NCBI GenBank assembly: GCA_021401465.1
Contig: JADDMT010000045.1
Span: forward strand, 1 to 64,000
Length of the DNA stretch: 64,000 bases
Source of the DNA: Teratosphaeria epicoccoides
Lineage: Eukaryota; Ascomycota; Dothideomycetes; Mycosphaerellales; Teratosphaeriaceae
Direction of reading: 5' to 3'
Below the pieces are notes generated by a model, which made no database searches, had not been told where the DNA came from, and saw only the letters and a list, made by a program, of their open reading frames with translations. How positions within the stretch are numbered: position 1 is the first letter of the stretch; each line of letters opens with the position of its first letter. This document shows, one piece after another, positions 10,354-20,575 of this stretch. The position numbers and the translations under genes were made by a program.

Positions 10354-11523
10354 CTACAGTTCGTCATCCGTCTCCTCATCGTCGTCCTGGTCATCGTTGG
10401 CAGCAACAGGAGCTGGCTCAGGCTCGGGCTCAGGACTCCTGGACTTCACCTTCGCCCCGCTTCTCGTGCCCATCGGCGGTTCTCTCCGGGGAGGGATCAC
10501 GCCGCCGTCTGGAACCTGCTCCGTGCGACCAGGCTTGGCACTCTCCACTGCCTTGCCTCTTTTGCCAATGCCCCTGAGACTGGGCTGCGATGCAGCGGGC
10601 GCAGCGTCGAAGCCATCCGCGTCGCTGAGTTCATCCTCGGTCGCGTCGCGATCAGAATGCTGAGGGGTGTTCTCCTGACGCTCCAGGTCGTCGTCGTCAT
10701 CTTCTTCCTCGGTCTCATCTGCAGCGGCTTCTTCCACGTGAACCTGAGCCCGCGCTTTGCGTTTGCCGTGCCTTGGCGAGCCAGCTCCGCCCCACGAGCT
10801 GCCGTCCCTGGCGTTGGTGACCTCTTCCGCGGTTTTGGGCTTGGTCTGAGCACCCTTGAGCAATCTCTGCTGATCCCTAATCTTGAGCTTCTTGGCATTA
10901 AGCAACGCCGCGAACTTCTGCAGCAGCAGCTCTTCATGCTCTTTTTTTGCTCTCACAAGGTCATCCAGCTGTTGATTCAGCTTTACTACCTGCTCCTGGT
11001 GCGTTGAAACAGAAGCTTGCAGCGACACGAGCCGTTCTTGGAGCTCATCGCGTCGTATGACTGCCGCGTGCGCCCATGCGAACACATCGATCTCTTCCTC
11101 CGACTCCTGAAGCTGAATAGAGCCTAGCCGTTGCGTGATCCCGGCGACACTCCGTCGAATAGTGATGGTAAGCCTAGACCCGTTGACCTGGGCGACGGTG
11201 TCAAGTCCTTGAAGATCTTCATACAACGAACCATGATCGGAGCGCTCTTGCAACAATGCGTGCCGGAGGATTGCCTTCCAGTCTTCGAGGGTACCATGGA
11301 AGTTGGCGTTTTGCAGTGACTTCAGACCGGACTCCCGGATAGTGGTTTCGAAGACGTGTTCTCCTTCAGAAGCGACAAGCTTGAGATCCAAAGCCTTGGC
11401 GCCATGTCTAGCCACAGCGACGAGGAGATGGTCGCCGTCGCGGTCCGTTCGGCGTAATCTCACGACGTAATCGGGGCCCATGGGTTTGGGCATCTGCTCC
11501 TGAGTCCAGATAGCAGACGCCAA
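10354..11523 (-). CDS. XRCC4/Lif1-like non-homologous end-joining factor
   Basis: A 389-aa protein without introns. XRCC4/Lif1 is the scaffold that binds and stabilises DNA ligase IV in the nucleus during end joining. The N-terminal 160 residues fit the XRCC4 head: an early VVRLRR strand, ALDLKLVA, a helix with DWKAILRHALL, then TITIRRSVAGITQRLG. A coiled-coil stalk follows (about 165-235), ending in the family-typical KKLKIRDQQRLL. The C-terminal 150 residues are disordered, acidic and Ser/Pro rich, as in other XRCC4 proteins. The ATG at 11523 is the first in frame and is followed by a plausible head domain. The gene is the first after the dead retrotransposon block and diverges from the Byr4-like gene. 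Confidence 0.85.
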   Translation of the reverse strand: MASAIWTQEQMPKPMGPDYVVRLRRTDRDGDHLLVAVARHGAKALDLKLVASEGEHVFETTIRESGLKSLQNANFHGTLEDWKAILRHALLQERSDHGSLYEDLQGLDTVAQVNGSRLTITIRRSVAGITQRLGSIQLQESEEEIDVFAWAHAAVIRRDELQERLVSLQASVSTHQEQVVKLNQQLDDLVRAKKEHEELLLQKFAALLNAKKLKIRDQQRLLKGAQTKPKTAEEVTNARDGSSWGGAGSPRHGKRKARAQVHVEEAAADETEEEDDDDDLERQENTPQHSDRDATEDELSDADGFDAAPAASQPSLRGIGKRGKAVESAKPGRTEQVPDGGVIPPRREPPMGTRSGAKVKSRSPEPEPEPAPVAANDDQDDDEETDDEL

Positions 11524-11973
11524 GAGTCAGGGACGACGCAGTCAGCGGTATTTGGCGAAGGTACTCGGGTACAACTACTCGAAGACCACATCCGCCGCAC
11601 GCCTGCAAGACCGTTGCCGGGAGCCAAGAAATACCAAACGTCCACCAACACCAGTGCCAATGGGTCATGCAAGCCCTGAACCACAAGTCTGCAGCGCAAC
11701 AGCCGATGTGCAGCAGTGAAACCAGAAGTGCCAGTCGCACGTCTCACCCTTCGGCACTAGGAGGTAAAGCTGAGACGGAGGTACTCGCAAGCTGCCAGCA
11801 CGGCCGCACGGGCCTTCCCAGCCTGCGCGTGCTTTCCCGAGACGTACATGCGCTGGGAGACGACTACTGCACACCCTTCCCTACCCATGCAGTAGCCACT
11901 CCAAGCCATTTTCCACGTCACGCCCGTCCCTTCTCCACGCAACAACGAAATGCGTGGAGGACAAGGGAGCTGA

Positions 11974-12032
11974 GCACCACCATCACCGCCCCCATCACCA
12001 TCACCACCACCATCACCACCACCACCACCACC
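11974..12032 (+). repeat. CAC/ATC trinucleotide-type microsatellite in the probable BYR4 leader
   Basis: An imperfect run of CACCAT and CACCAC units ends about 70 bp before the BYR4 start codon. If translated in the upstream open frame it would give Thr runs, but it more likely lies in the 5' UTR. Confidence 0.7.
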
Positions 12033-12104
12033 GGTACCGCCGACATCAACACGACACCGAGCAGCCAGGCGGGGAGAGGGCGCAGGGTGTGTCAGGCCGC
12101 CGGC

Positions 12105-14604
12105 ATGGCTGCCATTGAGTCTTGGGATGAAGACCTCGACTTCCAAGGCAACTTCCAGGCATTTGCCGGCACAAGTGTTGGGACGGGTGGACATGGCAGT
12201 GTCAGCTCACGACGGAGCGTGCACTCCGAGTCACTGGCGGGCGACGACGATTGGAACGTGGTGCTGCAGCCCGACGACGAGCACAGCACAGATCGTGCGA
12301 TACAACACGCGAAGCAGGCCGGCATTCCGTTGCCCGCCGGCGTGCCCTCCAGTGCTCTCTTGGGTGGTACCATCAAGCGTCTGGGCAAGGCGAATTCGCG
12401 TCGGAAGTTGACCGAGGACTGGGACAATGACCTCAAAATGCCGGACAGCGGTCGGCTGACGCTCCAGCCGAAGCCGAGCAACCCGCAGCCAACGGGAGAG
12501 GAGTTTGACGACTTTGATGATTTGGAGGGAAGTCTCGGCATCAGATTCGCCGGCACCAACCGTGATGCTCGAAGTGGCTCGGCATCTGGCATGAGTCCAA
12601 GCTTGGGTTCTGCCACGGCTGAGAGCGAAGAGGACGAGCTGCGTGGCTTGGAGCTGCCCCAAGAGCCTCTCGACTTCAAAGCTATCCTCAACAAGCGCAG
12701 AGCAGCAGAAGCCGAACTGTCCGATTTGTCTCAACCAGGCACGGCAGGACCCAGTCCTGTGATAGAACAGCCTGCCACGCTGAATGTCCACAAGAAGTCG
12801 AAGCTACTCGCCGATGACAATGATGACTACCTCCATGACTTCGAGCTTGGCGGAGGAGACATCCTGGAAAACAAAAAGACCAGGCTCAACAAAAATGTCA
12901 AGCTCAGGAGCATCAGGCCTGCAGTATCTAATGCTCAGCGTTCAGGCATAACACTCAATTTCCATGACAGGCCTACCGACAAGCCAATGCACACGCGGTC
13001 ACATTTGCCGCGACCGGTATCCACCAAACCACCTCGGGCTCTTTTGGACCCTGTGTATGAGACAGGTGCATCCCACGTCCCACGAGAAAGGCGACAACCT
13101 ACGACAACCAGCGCCCAACTGCTCCGATCTAAGCGCTCGATGCCAGTCCTCGGGAGCAACCGCACAAATGCGTCAAACAATAAGTCATCGAACTTGCCTA
13201 CGATGCGGGACAGTCAACCGTCTCCTGCTCAACGTGCTATGCCATACCACCTGCGACGCGACTCAGATCCTAATAGGCGGGGTGCGCAGTCGCCACCAGC
13301 CCGGCCAAGCTCACGTCTGTCCAATGCATACGTGCCGGAGACGCCTTCGAGATCTGGAAAGTTTCCAAGAAAGGATCTGGCTCCAGCTGCTCTGGCACGT
13401 GAGGCTGCCGCTAAGAAGACCCTGACACGGCCCGCCCGAAGGCGAAATTATGGCGATGGTAGTGAACTCGAGATCTTCGATGATCTCCCAACCTCGACCA
13501 CGAAGGAACAGAAATTTGTGAAAGAGCCAATTGCACGGGGTCCTCCAAGGCCAGGCCTCCGATTGACCCAGAGCAAAGCAGATATGCGAGATCCGGTCAA
13601 GCGTGCTGTCCCAGATCGTATAACCACTCCGGCGCCACGAACGCCGGTCAGCCCGACAAAAGGCTTCTGTCAGCATCATCACAACACGCCAAGCTACATG
13701 CGCGATACGGCTGCGAGTCGGATAGCGAGGGAAACATTGCCTCGTAATGCGCCTCGTCCTCGCAGTGAGGGGCCATTGCAGCCGCTGGCAACAAATTGGA
13801 AGGCTCAAATAGCAGCGCGGACGCCGTTTGCGAGTCCAGGCGAGTCGCGACAAAAGCCGAAGCGCCAGCCTGCCTTGATCACGACCATGAACCAGAGCCA
13901 AATGAAGAGTGCGCTCAGCGTCACATGCCCACATACAGTGCAATTTCACTGACACTTTCGCAGGTGCCAACGATAAGGGCATGATCTATAATGCCAAGAC
14001 GCAAACCTGGGAAGGCAACGAAAATGCCATTGCACATTTTGAATTTCCACCTCCCCTGCAGACACCCACCCCCACAGGTCACAATGGTCATCAGCGACAG
14101 AGTTCTTACATGGACATCGCAGACCCCCAAATCCAGTCTTCACCTCCACGAGCCACACCGGCCCTCATCGCACCCATGCAAACCACCGTCGGCGTCCAAG
14201 TCAACGGCGGCATGGTCTTCGACCCTCGCCAAATGAAATGGCTCAAACTCAAAGACGGCCGCGACATTTCCGGACCCCTCTCTCCCTCCGTCACCGATGG
14301 CGACGAGGAAGAGGACGCATTCGCCGGCATCGAAGACCTGAAAGACGAATACACTCCTGCTGTCGGCGCCGGTGGCGGCATGCAGAGTCCGGTCAGCATG
14401 GCTGCGGCGGGCGTTGGAGACGTGCACGAGGAGTTTGATTTGGGTCCGAGGTTTATTCAGTTGCAGAGGGATGAGGAGGCGATGTGGAGGAAGCGGTGTG
14501 AGCTTTGGTTTCCAGCGAGGGAGGCGAGGATGGACGGGCAGGGGTGGCGGTGGGCGATTAGGAAGATTGTGCCGCCGTTGGCGGAGAGCGATGATACTCT
14601 GTGA
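12105..14604 (+). CDS. Byr4/Bfa1-like subunit of the septation-network GAP
   Basis: Two exons (12105-13908, 13964-14604; 55-nt intron, donor GTGCGC, acceptor TCGCAG) give 814 aa. Byr4/Bfa1 works with Cdc16/Bub2 at spindle pole bodies as the GAP for Spg1/Tem1, holding back mitotic exit and septation. Family marks: the N-terminal SWDEDLDFQG, the repeated-type EDWDNDLKMP near residue 106, a long basic Ser/Pro-rich middle, and the C-terminal block GMIYNAKTQTWEGN ... GGMVFDPRQMKWLKL ... EFDLGPRFIQLQRDEE, which is split by the intron just upstream. The ATG at 12105 was chosen because it begins the conserved N terminus; the open frame runs back to 11667 through the microsatellite. The last 200 nt are conspicuously G rich. 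Convergent with the Far11 gene. Confidence 0.85.
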
Positions 14605-15079
14605 TCTGCCTGGACGTTCGACGTGCTTCTACAGAGCCTGTTCTGGTGCTTGACGGTTGAGCGAGTCGTCGGTGTTCTGGTTCCGGCTGTCGAGGTGTCC
14701 TGGTTCCGACCGTCAAACATGCTTACTGACGGCCTTCGATTGTGGATGGACTTCACAAATCTTGCTATCGAGCGAGATTGCTGCAGGCGCTGGGAGAGGA
14801 GGGTCAAAGGGCGTCATACGTGGCGTCTTCTGCTGTGGGGAATCCTTGTTACGTGGTATTGGTTGTCAGCTTTCGTTCAAGAAGCCTGACACTTACGGCC
14901 TTGACCGCAATCAGCACGAAGATATGACCTGATGATAACTAATGTTTTCTGCTGGCATATCGTACTCTGCGAGTTTACTCTAGGGATTAGAGTTGATACG
15001 ATGGTTCATGGTGATTGCGGAGATCTTGAATTTCTGTGACAACACAGGCCTCTCATTGCTGCTCGACCAACACACCATC
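14605..15079. other. Intergenic region between convergent BYR4 and FAR11
   Basis: 475 bp serving as the 3' flanks of both genes. It contains imperfectly repeated GTTCTGGTTCC/TGGTTCCGACC and GACGG pieces (14,640-14,730), but no coding sequence or RNA gene that I can recognise. Confidence 0.5.
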
Positions 15080-18000
15080 CTAATACCCTTCCACACCCCC
15101 CATCCACCCCCGACCACCATTTCCCATCCCCACCATAACCTCGTTCTCAATCCCCGTAACCAGGTCCTCCTCCTCCGCCTCCACATCCCCACCGTGCCCA
15201 ACCAAGCCCCCCCTCCAAACCTCCATCTTCTCCAACTCCCTCTCGAAAAACCCATACTCCCTCTCCGCCTCCCCCCACTCCCTCTTTCCCCCCATAACCT
15301 CCGGAAAATGTCTCCGGTTCCACCAAAACGTCAGCGCCCTCAAGCTCATCTCCAACGGCACCGCGTCCTCCACGCTCCCGTCCACATCTCCCCACCCGCC
15401 GTTCCCGCCCACGCCGCCGCCGCCGCCGCTCAACCAGTCGTCGCGGAGCTCCGCGGGGACGGAGAGGTACACGGCAGTGATGATGCGCATATTAGATTGG
15501 CGCCATTTGCGGCCGCAGAAGGGGACTTGGGATTTGAAAAGTTTGAGGGTGTAGTAGCGCAGCGGGGGGATGGGGATCTTGAGGGTTTTTTTGAGATGGG
15601 TCGAGGATTTGAACGAGACGAGCATGAGGGTGCGGTGGGTCTTGCGGTGCGTGAGTTTGTGGAGGATGCGGAGGTGGTTGGTGTGGGTGAGGATGTTGCG
15701 GTGGTTGTAGTGTTTTATGGGGGTCGGGGGGAGCGGGGTCGTGGGGTAGCCGAGGTCGTCGAGTTCGGGGATGGTCGGAGAGGGGGGTTGGCCATCTTGG
15801 GTCTGTGGTGCGTCCGGGTTCTGTGCTTGTGCGGCGGGAGCTTCTCGAGATCGCTTGATGGGTGGTGGTGCGGCTTCGTCCTCAGATTCTCCTGCTTGTT
15901 GTTCTCCTTCCTCCTCCCTGAAGGAGGTCGACCCGCCCGGATTTGACGGCAGAGGTGGTCCTTGCGGGCTGTTGCTCTGGCAGAAGTAGAAGAATCCTTG
16001 CTCTTCCTTGTCGGTCTTGAAATGGCAGAGACGGCCAATGTCCTGCTGCTGCCACAACTTCAGGCTCAGCGGCACGCACAACGCATCCACCAGAAGTTGG
16101 CAAAGATACTCATATTGTAAAATATGATTCACCTTGAACCATTTCAACAGCAGCAAAATCGTACCCGTCAGCGCCTTCTGTGCGATCTCTTGCGAACGAA
16201 TTTTATCAGTCTCGTCCGCGGCACCTGCAGCCCCGTTGGTGCCGTTGGGTACTCCATTGACACTTTTCTCTGCTTTGCCGCTCACACCGTTCGCGTCTTG
16301 GAATTGAATGCCAGGCTGCAAACTCCCATTGCGAACGCCAATATCATTCAGAACGATTTGCAAATATTTGAGCACAACGATGACAAAGCTCTGCAGATTC
16401 GGGAGTGAGTCGTGGTAAAAGTCATCCACCATCTTCAGCTTCCTCTCCTGGTCAGACGTCTCTAATGGCTCTCCCTGCCCAGCCGTCTCTTTCTCCGGCT
16501 CCCCCGGCTTAGAAGCAAGCTCAAAGTCGTCGACATCCTGATTTGCATCATCACCGTTCGGTTTCCATCCCCGTTCGACCTTCATGTAATCGACACGAGC
16601 CTCCCACAACTGCTTCAAACCCCGGGTAGCTCTCATACGTTTGCTGAACAGCTCTGCCGCCTCCAAGATACTGGTCGGAACGTCTGATCCTTCCCACCTC
16701 CTCCCCACCAGTGCATCCTGCAATTGCGTACTACCTTTCCCGCCTAGCTCCGAACTACTACCGTCCAGTGGAGGATACAAAAAGGGGAACATTTGATTTG
16801 TCTGATAATTCTGCTTCTTTCCGGCCTTGCCAGGACCGGCAGGCGACGGCGGAGGTGACGGAGCTGGTGTAGCAATGTGGACAGGCTGATGCATGATGGA
16901 GTGTGTGCCAACGTCAGGTGCACCTGTGAAGACACTTTCGCTTGCTGATGATGAGATGGGTTGCTGTCGATGTCGCAGAGGTGGCAAGATACTGTTGTTA
17001 TCCGGCTCTAATGGGAACATAGATGCTGGAGGCTGGTAAGCTGGGTACTTAGAGCTGATTTCTTGTCGGAAGAGATGATAGTCCAGCGGCGATGCTGTGA
17101 TGATCGGCTTGCCTCTTGAGTCCTTCTCTTCTTCTGCATCTCCGCCACTTGCTTTCTTCTTGAGGGCATTCTTGATGTTCTCCACATCCTTGATACCGCC
17201 AAAAGTCACAAGCACGCATTTCCACGAAAGCAGAAGCATCTTTGTAAACGGCACAGGCGCATAGTCGTCCCATCTCAGCTTTGCCACGACTCCAGTGAAG
17301 AAATTGAGCACTTTCGGCTCTAGAATCAAGACGTCCTGCTTCATCGCCTTGCCAGGACCTCCCTCCGCGCTCCTCGCCACCTCGATGAAGAGATACATCA
17401 GCGTCAGGCAACACCAGAGCTCCACACTCTCAGGGCCTCGACTAGCAACTTGCACATCTCCTCTCAATGGATCTGCGGGAACGGGCGAGTTCTCAAATGC
17501 CTCGTCGAAGTACTGTCTCGTCAGATCGAAAATCGTCTTAAGCGCACCAGCCGCACGCAGCGCCTCCACCATGACAACGATGTACCGTATCTGCAAGCTG
17601 TTATTCTGATACCCATCGATCCCGCTACCCGCCTGATTCTGCTCCGGAAAGTTTTCCGTCAGCGGCTCGCTCGAGGGTCGTCCAGCCGTCTCTTCCCAAA
17701 CACCCAGAGCGATATACGTCAGCAGCATCAACTCTGTCGTCGGCTTCGTGCCCTCCAGCTCCTCAACGGGCGTCAACCCCTCCACCTGCTTCTTGATGAA
17801 CGCCTTCCTTACCTCCTCGTCCGCATGCAGCCAATCCCGACTCGGCCCCTCATCCTCCGCCTTCCACTCCTGCCTGAACACGCTCTTGCACAACCTGAGG
17901 CTCCTCTCCTCCTGTGCGCTGTAGCTGAACCACTCCTCGATCTCCACCGGGAAGCTCTGCGCGTCCGCATACTCAAAGTCGTATACTTTTCGATCGCCCA

Positions 18001-18385
18001 GCACTTCTTTCTTCACCTCCGCCGGCGCTGCTTGTGCATTAGGGAATTGTGCACGGATTCGCTTGAGGTCTGCTAATGTGAGAGAGTCTGGTGGCTCTTG
18101 CGGGAAATCGGGTGGGTCGAGTGGCTGGTTCGTCGGCGGTGCCGGCGGAGGCTGGCTGGGCGGAGGGACGGAAGATTCGCGTACGAGGCCTGGTCGAATT
18201 GGGAGAGTGTCTGCTGGTAGTTGCTGCAGAAGAGGTTGTGTAGGTGATGGCTTTCCCGAGTCAATGAGGACTTCTGCTGTGTCTTTAGGGATCTTGGCAT
18301 CTTCCTGACTGCTTGACCCGTCTACTGGTGGCAGCGTGGGACTCTCTCCCGCCTTGGGCAAGTTCTCGTTCTCCACTTCGTCCAT
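15080..18385 (-). CDS. Far11/STRIP family (HAM-2/PRO22-like) subunit of the STRIPAK complex
   Basis: An intronless 1,101-aa protein. Far11/STRIP1 is the scaffold of the striatin-interacting phosphatase and kinase (STRIPAK) complex; in filamentous fungi (Neurospora HAM-2, Sordaria PRO22) it is needed for hyphal fusion and fruiting, and in S. pombe its complex (SIP) inhibits septation. The N1221-type domain spans about residues 125-420 (VYDFEYADAQSFPVEIEEWF, then LMLLTYIALGVWEE). The DUF3402-type half (about 520-1000) includes RGLKQLWEARVDYMK and KLWQQQDIGRLCHFKTDKEE. The N-terminal 110 residues are Pro-rich and disordered. Sense-strand composition flips from C rich to G rich near 15,430, changing codon use in the last 115 codons without breaking the frame. 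Confidence 0.9.
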   Translation of the reverse strand: MDEVENENLPKAGESPTLPPVDGSSSQEDAKIPKDTAEVLIDSGKPSPTQPLLQQLPADTLPIRPGLVRESSVPPPSQPPPAPPTNQPLDPPDFPQEPPDSLTLADLKRIRAQFPNAQAAPAEVKKEVLGDRKVYDFEYADAQSFPVEIEEWFSYSAQEERSLRLCKSVFRQEWKAEDEGPSRDWLHADEEVRKAFIKKQVEGLTPVEELEGTKPTTELMLLTYIALGVWEETAGRPSSEPLTENFPEQNQAGSGIDGYQNNSLQIRYIVVMVEALRAAGALKTIFDLTRQYFDEAFENSPVPADPLRGDVQVASRGPESVELWCCLTLMYLFIEVARSAEGGPGKAMKQDVLILEPKVLNFFTGVVAKLRWDDYAPVPFTKMLLLSWKCVLVTFGGIKDVENIKNALKKKASGGDAEEEKDSRGKPIITASPLDYHLFRQEISSKYPAYQPPASMFPLEPDNNSILPPLRHRQQPISSSASESVFTGAPDVGTHSIMHQPVHIATPAPSPPPSPAGPGKAGKKQNYQTNQMFPFLYPPLDGSSSELGGKGSTQLQDALVGRRWEGSDVPTSILEAAELFSKRMRATRGLKQLWEARVDYMKVERGWKPNGDDANQDVDDFELASKPGEPEKETAGQGEPLETSDQERKLKMVDDFYHDSLPNLQSFVIVVLKYLQIVLNDIGVRNGSLQPGIQFQDANGVSGKAEKSVNGVPNGTNGAAGAADETDKIRSQEIAQKALTGTILLLLKWFKVNHILQYEYLCQLLVDALCVPLSLKLWQQQDIGRLCHFKTDKEEQGFFYFCQSNSPQGPPLPSNPGGSTSFREEEGEQQAGESEDEAAPPPIKRSREAPAAQAQNPDAPQTQDGQPPSPTIPELDDLGYPTTPLPPTPIKHYNHRNILTHTNHLRILHKLTHRKTHRTLMLVSFKSSTHLKKTLKIPIPPLRYYTLKLFKSQVPFCGRKWRQSNMRIITAVYLSVPAELRDDWLSGGGGGVGGNGGWGDVDGSVEDAVPLEMSLRALTFWWNRRHFPEVMGGKREWGEAEREYGFFERELEKMEVWRGGLVGHGGDVEAEEEDLVTGIENEVMVGMGNGGRGWMGGVEGY

Positions 18386-18964
18386 GCTCGTGTGTGCTCA
18401 CGCGTCACGTCGCAACGAGTGCCAATCACCGTGGGATTGAGCGCAGCTTCCCGGGAAATGCATGATGCCTTGAGACTTTGAGCTGCGGCAATCCAGGGTC
18501 ACGTGCAAGCTCCCCATTCACATGCAAGGACCGTTAGCCCAGGTCACCACCACACGACACGAGCTGGGTACAGAGGATGCATGCGCCAAGCACATACACT
18601 GTGATGCACAGTTGTGCAGCACATCGCTCTTTGCTTTGCCAAGACCTGCACGCCTACATGCATGCCCGTCTATGATACACCTCGTCGCCAACATGGAGAA
18701 CAACTAGCGCCATCCATATTATTCTCACATGCAGCCATCTTGTGCTTCCCCGATGTTGTACATTGCTCATTCTAGCCTTCGCCCCGTATTGATGCATTAT
18801 GTTGTGTCATAAGCAAGTGCTAAAACGCTGTGGAAAAATGTGTCAATGTATAAGCGTGCGCCGCCACATCATTGACAAGCGCCCTCAGCAAGCGGGAGTC
18901 TCTCCGAACCGTAGATCCGAATGAGTGTGAGAGGCCAGCGAAATGCTCACCACCTAGGCTCCTC
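18386..18964. other. Intergenic region upstream of FAR11 and downstream of the YAG7-like gene
   Basis: About 580 bp. An ACGCGT MluI-type box lies just upstream of the FAR11 start (about 18,399). Two overlapping 61-codon frames on opposite strands (18,518-18,707) have no recognisable product. No tRNA-like boxes seen. Confidence 0.45.
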
Positions 18965-20575
18965 CTAGGAAGCCTGTGGAGCAACCCCCGCACCACCTCT
19001 GGGTCCGCCACGTCCACGACCCCGGTGTCCCTCGCCTCGTCCTTCTCCGCCACGGCCGCGCCCGCCACGGAGCTCTCCACGCCCTCTACCATCACCTCGA
19101 AACCCTCCACGGCCCTCACCGCGTCCTCTGCCGCCACGACCGCGATGCTCGCCATGCCCACGACCTCTGCCCCGGTGACGACCAGCCACGTTCTGGAAGC
19201 CGTCGTCCTCGGGTGCTGGAGCAGATTCAGCTGGAGTGGAAGACCAGCCTTCGGAGGCTTCTTGAGTCTGACCTGCAGGCTTGAGATCCCATGCCTCACC
19301 TGACGCGTTGCCTGGAGCGGACTCGAGAGCCGCGGCAGGTGCGGCGGCGGCCACATCGTCAGCCCAGTTGCCGACCTTGCTCTGCTCGTCCAATGTCTGA
19401 GGAGGGGCACTGGAAGGAGCAGGGACCTCGACCTCGTCATTCGGCCTCGGAATGACTTCGTAGCTGTCCTCGAGACTCCCGCTCTTCTCCGCACTAGCAG
19501 CAGTAGTGTCCCAGCGGTCGCCGGCTGCGTTGCCCGTGCTATCGCCGACGGTGGCCTGAGCAGCAGATTGGTAGTCAGGGACGCGGTTGGGCTGCTCTGC
19601 TTGTTGCTCGGTCAGACCCGCGTGCGTGAGGGTCGGGTCGGAGCTTTGAGGGACGGAGTGGGATGACACGGGGTCAGCTGCAGCGTTGGCTTCACCGGCG
19701 TCGTTGGCCCATGCCTCTTCGGTTTGGTAAGGAGTGGGATAGTCGAGGGCAGATTGCTTGATTTGGGAATCTGAACACATGTCAGTGATGCTTAATGCGC
19801 AACGATACGAGGGGCACTCACACGTGACGTTCGTTGGAACACCCTCAATACTCGGCACCGGCTCCTCGGTCCCCTCGATAATGCTGACTGCCGTGCTGAC
19901 CGCCTTGTCGTCACCGCCATACACGAGCAACAGTGCGCCCTCGAATGCCTGGTTCTCCTCCGTGCCTGCCTCATCCTCAATCGCGCGCTTTGCAGCGGCA
20001 GCCCTCAAGAACCGCGAGAAGACCAGCAACTTCTCCTTGAACTGACCCGCACTCGCGGTCACACCTTCGACCCGTAACTCTTCTCTAAGCTTCGCGACCT
20101 CCTTCTCGTGCTGTGCCACCCATTCATCCTTCTGCATCTCCATCTGCTTCTGGTAGTCATCGTTCACGCTCCTGAACACCTTGATTTGCTCCTCCAGCGC
20201 TTCACGCTGCGACACCAATTGCGGCTTCTTCTCCGCTGCCGCCTTCTGGTCCGTATTGATCTTGCGCTGTGCCACCAGATCGCTAAGAGATACGCCCGGA
20301 TTTGCCTCGATTATCTGATCGATCTTCTGCAGGCCGGTCAGACGCTTGTTGATGTTGCGAATCTGCTTCTGGAGCTCCTTAATGTGCGGGTGCTCGTAGC
20401 TGCCGTTCGCGTCTACGTGGTTGGAGTCTTCCTTGGGTTGCTCAGGCACGGCAGGCGATAACTGCGCAGAGCCATTGGTGGCTGCTTCCGCCTTCGCCTT
20501 CTTCTTGCGGGCCGACTTGGACTCGCCGCCGCCGCCAGTGACTGTGTCAATAGCTTTCTCGATAATGCTCGCCAT
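18965..20575 (-). CDS. YAG7-like protein with coiled coil and RGG-rich tail
   Basis: Two exons (20575-19822, 19770-18965) encode 519 aa. The 51-nt intron has an excellent GTGAGT donor, CACTGAC branch site and TTCAG acceptor, but its length is a multiple of three and it has no stop, so unspliced RNA would stay in frame. The N-terminal 260 residues hold a charged coiled coil (IKELQKQIRNINKRLTGLQK near 75-95) and a helical block ending in SIIEGTEEPVPSIEGV, resembling the fungal YAG7/caprin-type dimerisation region. A Trp-containing acidic linker follows, then about 80 residues of RGRGG/RGG repeats typical of RNA-binding proteins. The ATG at 20575 (MASIIEKAID) is preferred over an upstream in-frame ATG at 20596. 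Function in RNA metabolism is inferred, not shown. Confidence 0.75.
   Translation of the reverse strand: MASIIEKAIDTVTGGGGESKSARKKKAKAEAATNGSAQLSPAVPEQPKEDSNHVDANGSYEHPHIKELQKQIRNINKRLTGLQKIDQIIEANPGVSLSDLVAQRKINTDQKAAAEKKPQLVSQREALEEQIKVFRSVNDDYQKQMEMQKDEWVAQHEKEVAKLREELRVEGVTASAGQFKEKLLVFSRFLRAAAAKRAIEDEAGTEENQAFEGALLLVYGGDDKAVSTAVSIIEGTEEPVPSIEGVPTNVTCECPSYRCALSITDMCSDSQIKQSALDYPTPYQTEEAWANDAGEANAAADPVSSHSVPQSSDPTLTHAGLTEQQAEQPNRVPDYQSAAQATVGDSTGNAAGDRWDTTAASAEKSGSLEDSYEVIPRPNDEVEVPAPSSAPPQTLDEQSKVGNWADDVAAAAPAAALESAPGNASGEAWDLKPAGQTQEASEGWSSTPAESAPAPEDDGFQNVAGRHRGRGRGHGEHRGRGGRGRGEGRGGFRGDGRGRGELRGGRGRGGEGRGEGHRGRGRGGPRGGAGVAPQAS

Noticed and set aside
12092..12791. Minus-strand frames of 186 and 200 codons under BYR4
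   Set aside because: They overlap a well-supported exon and reflect its GC-rich codon use.
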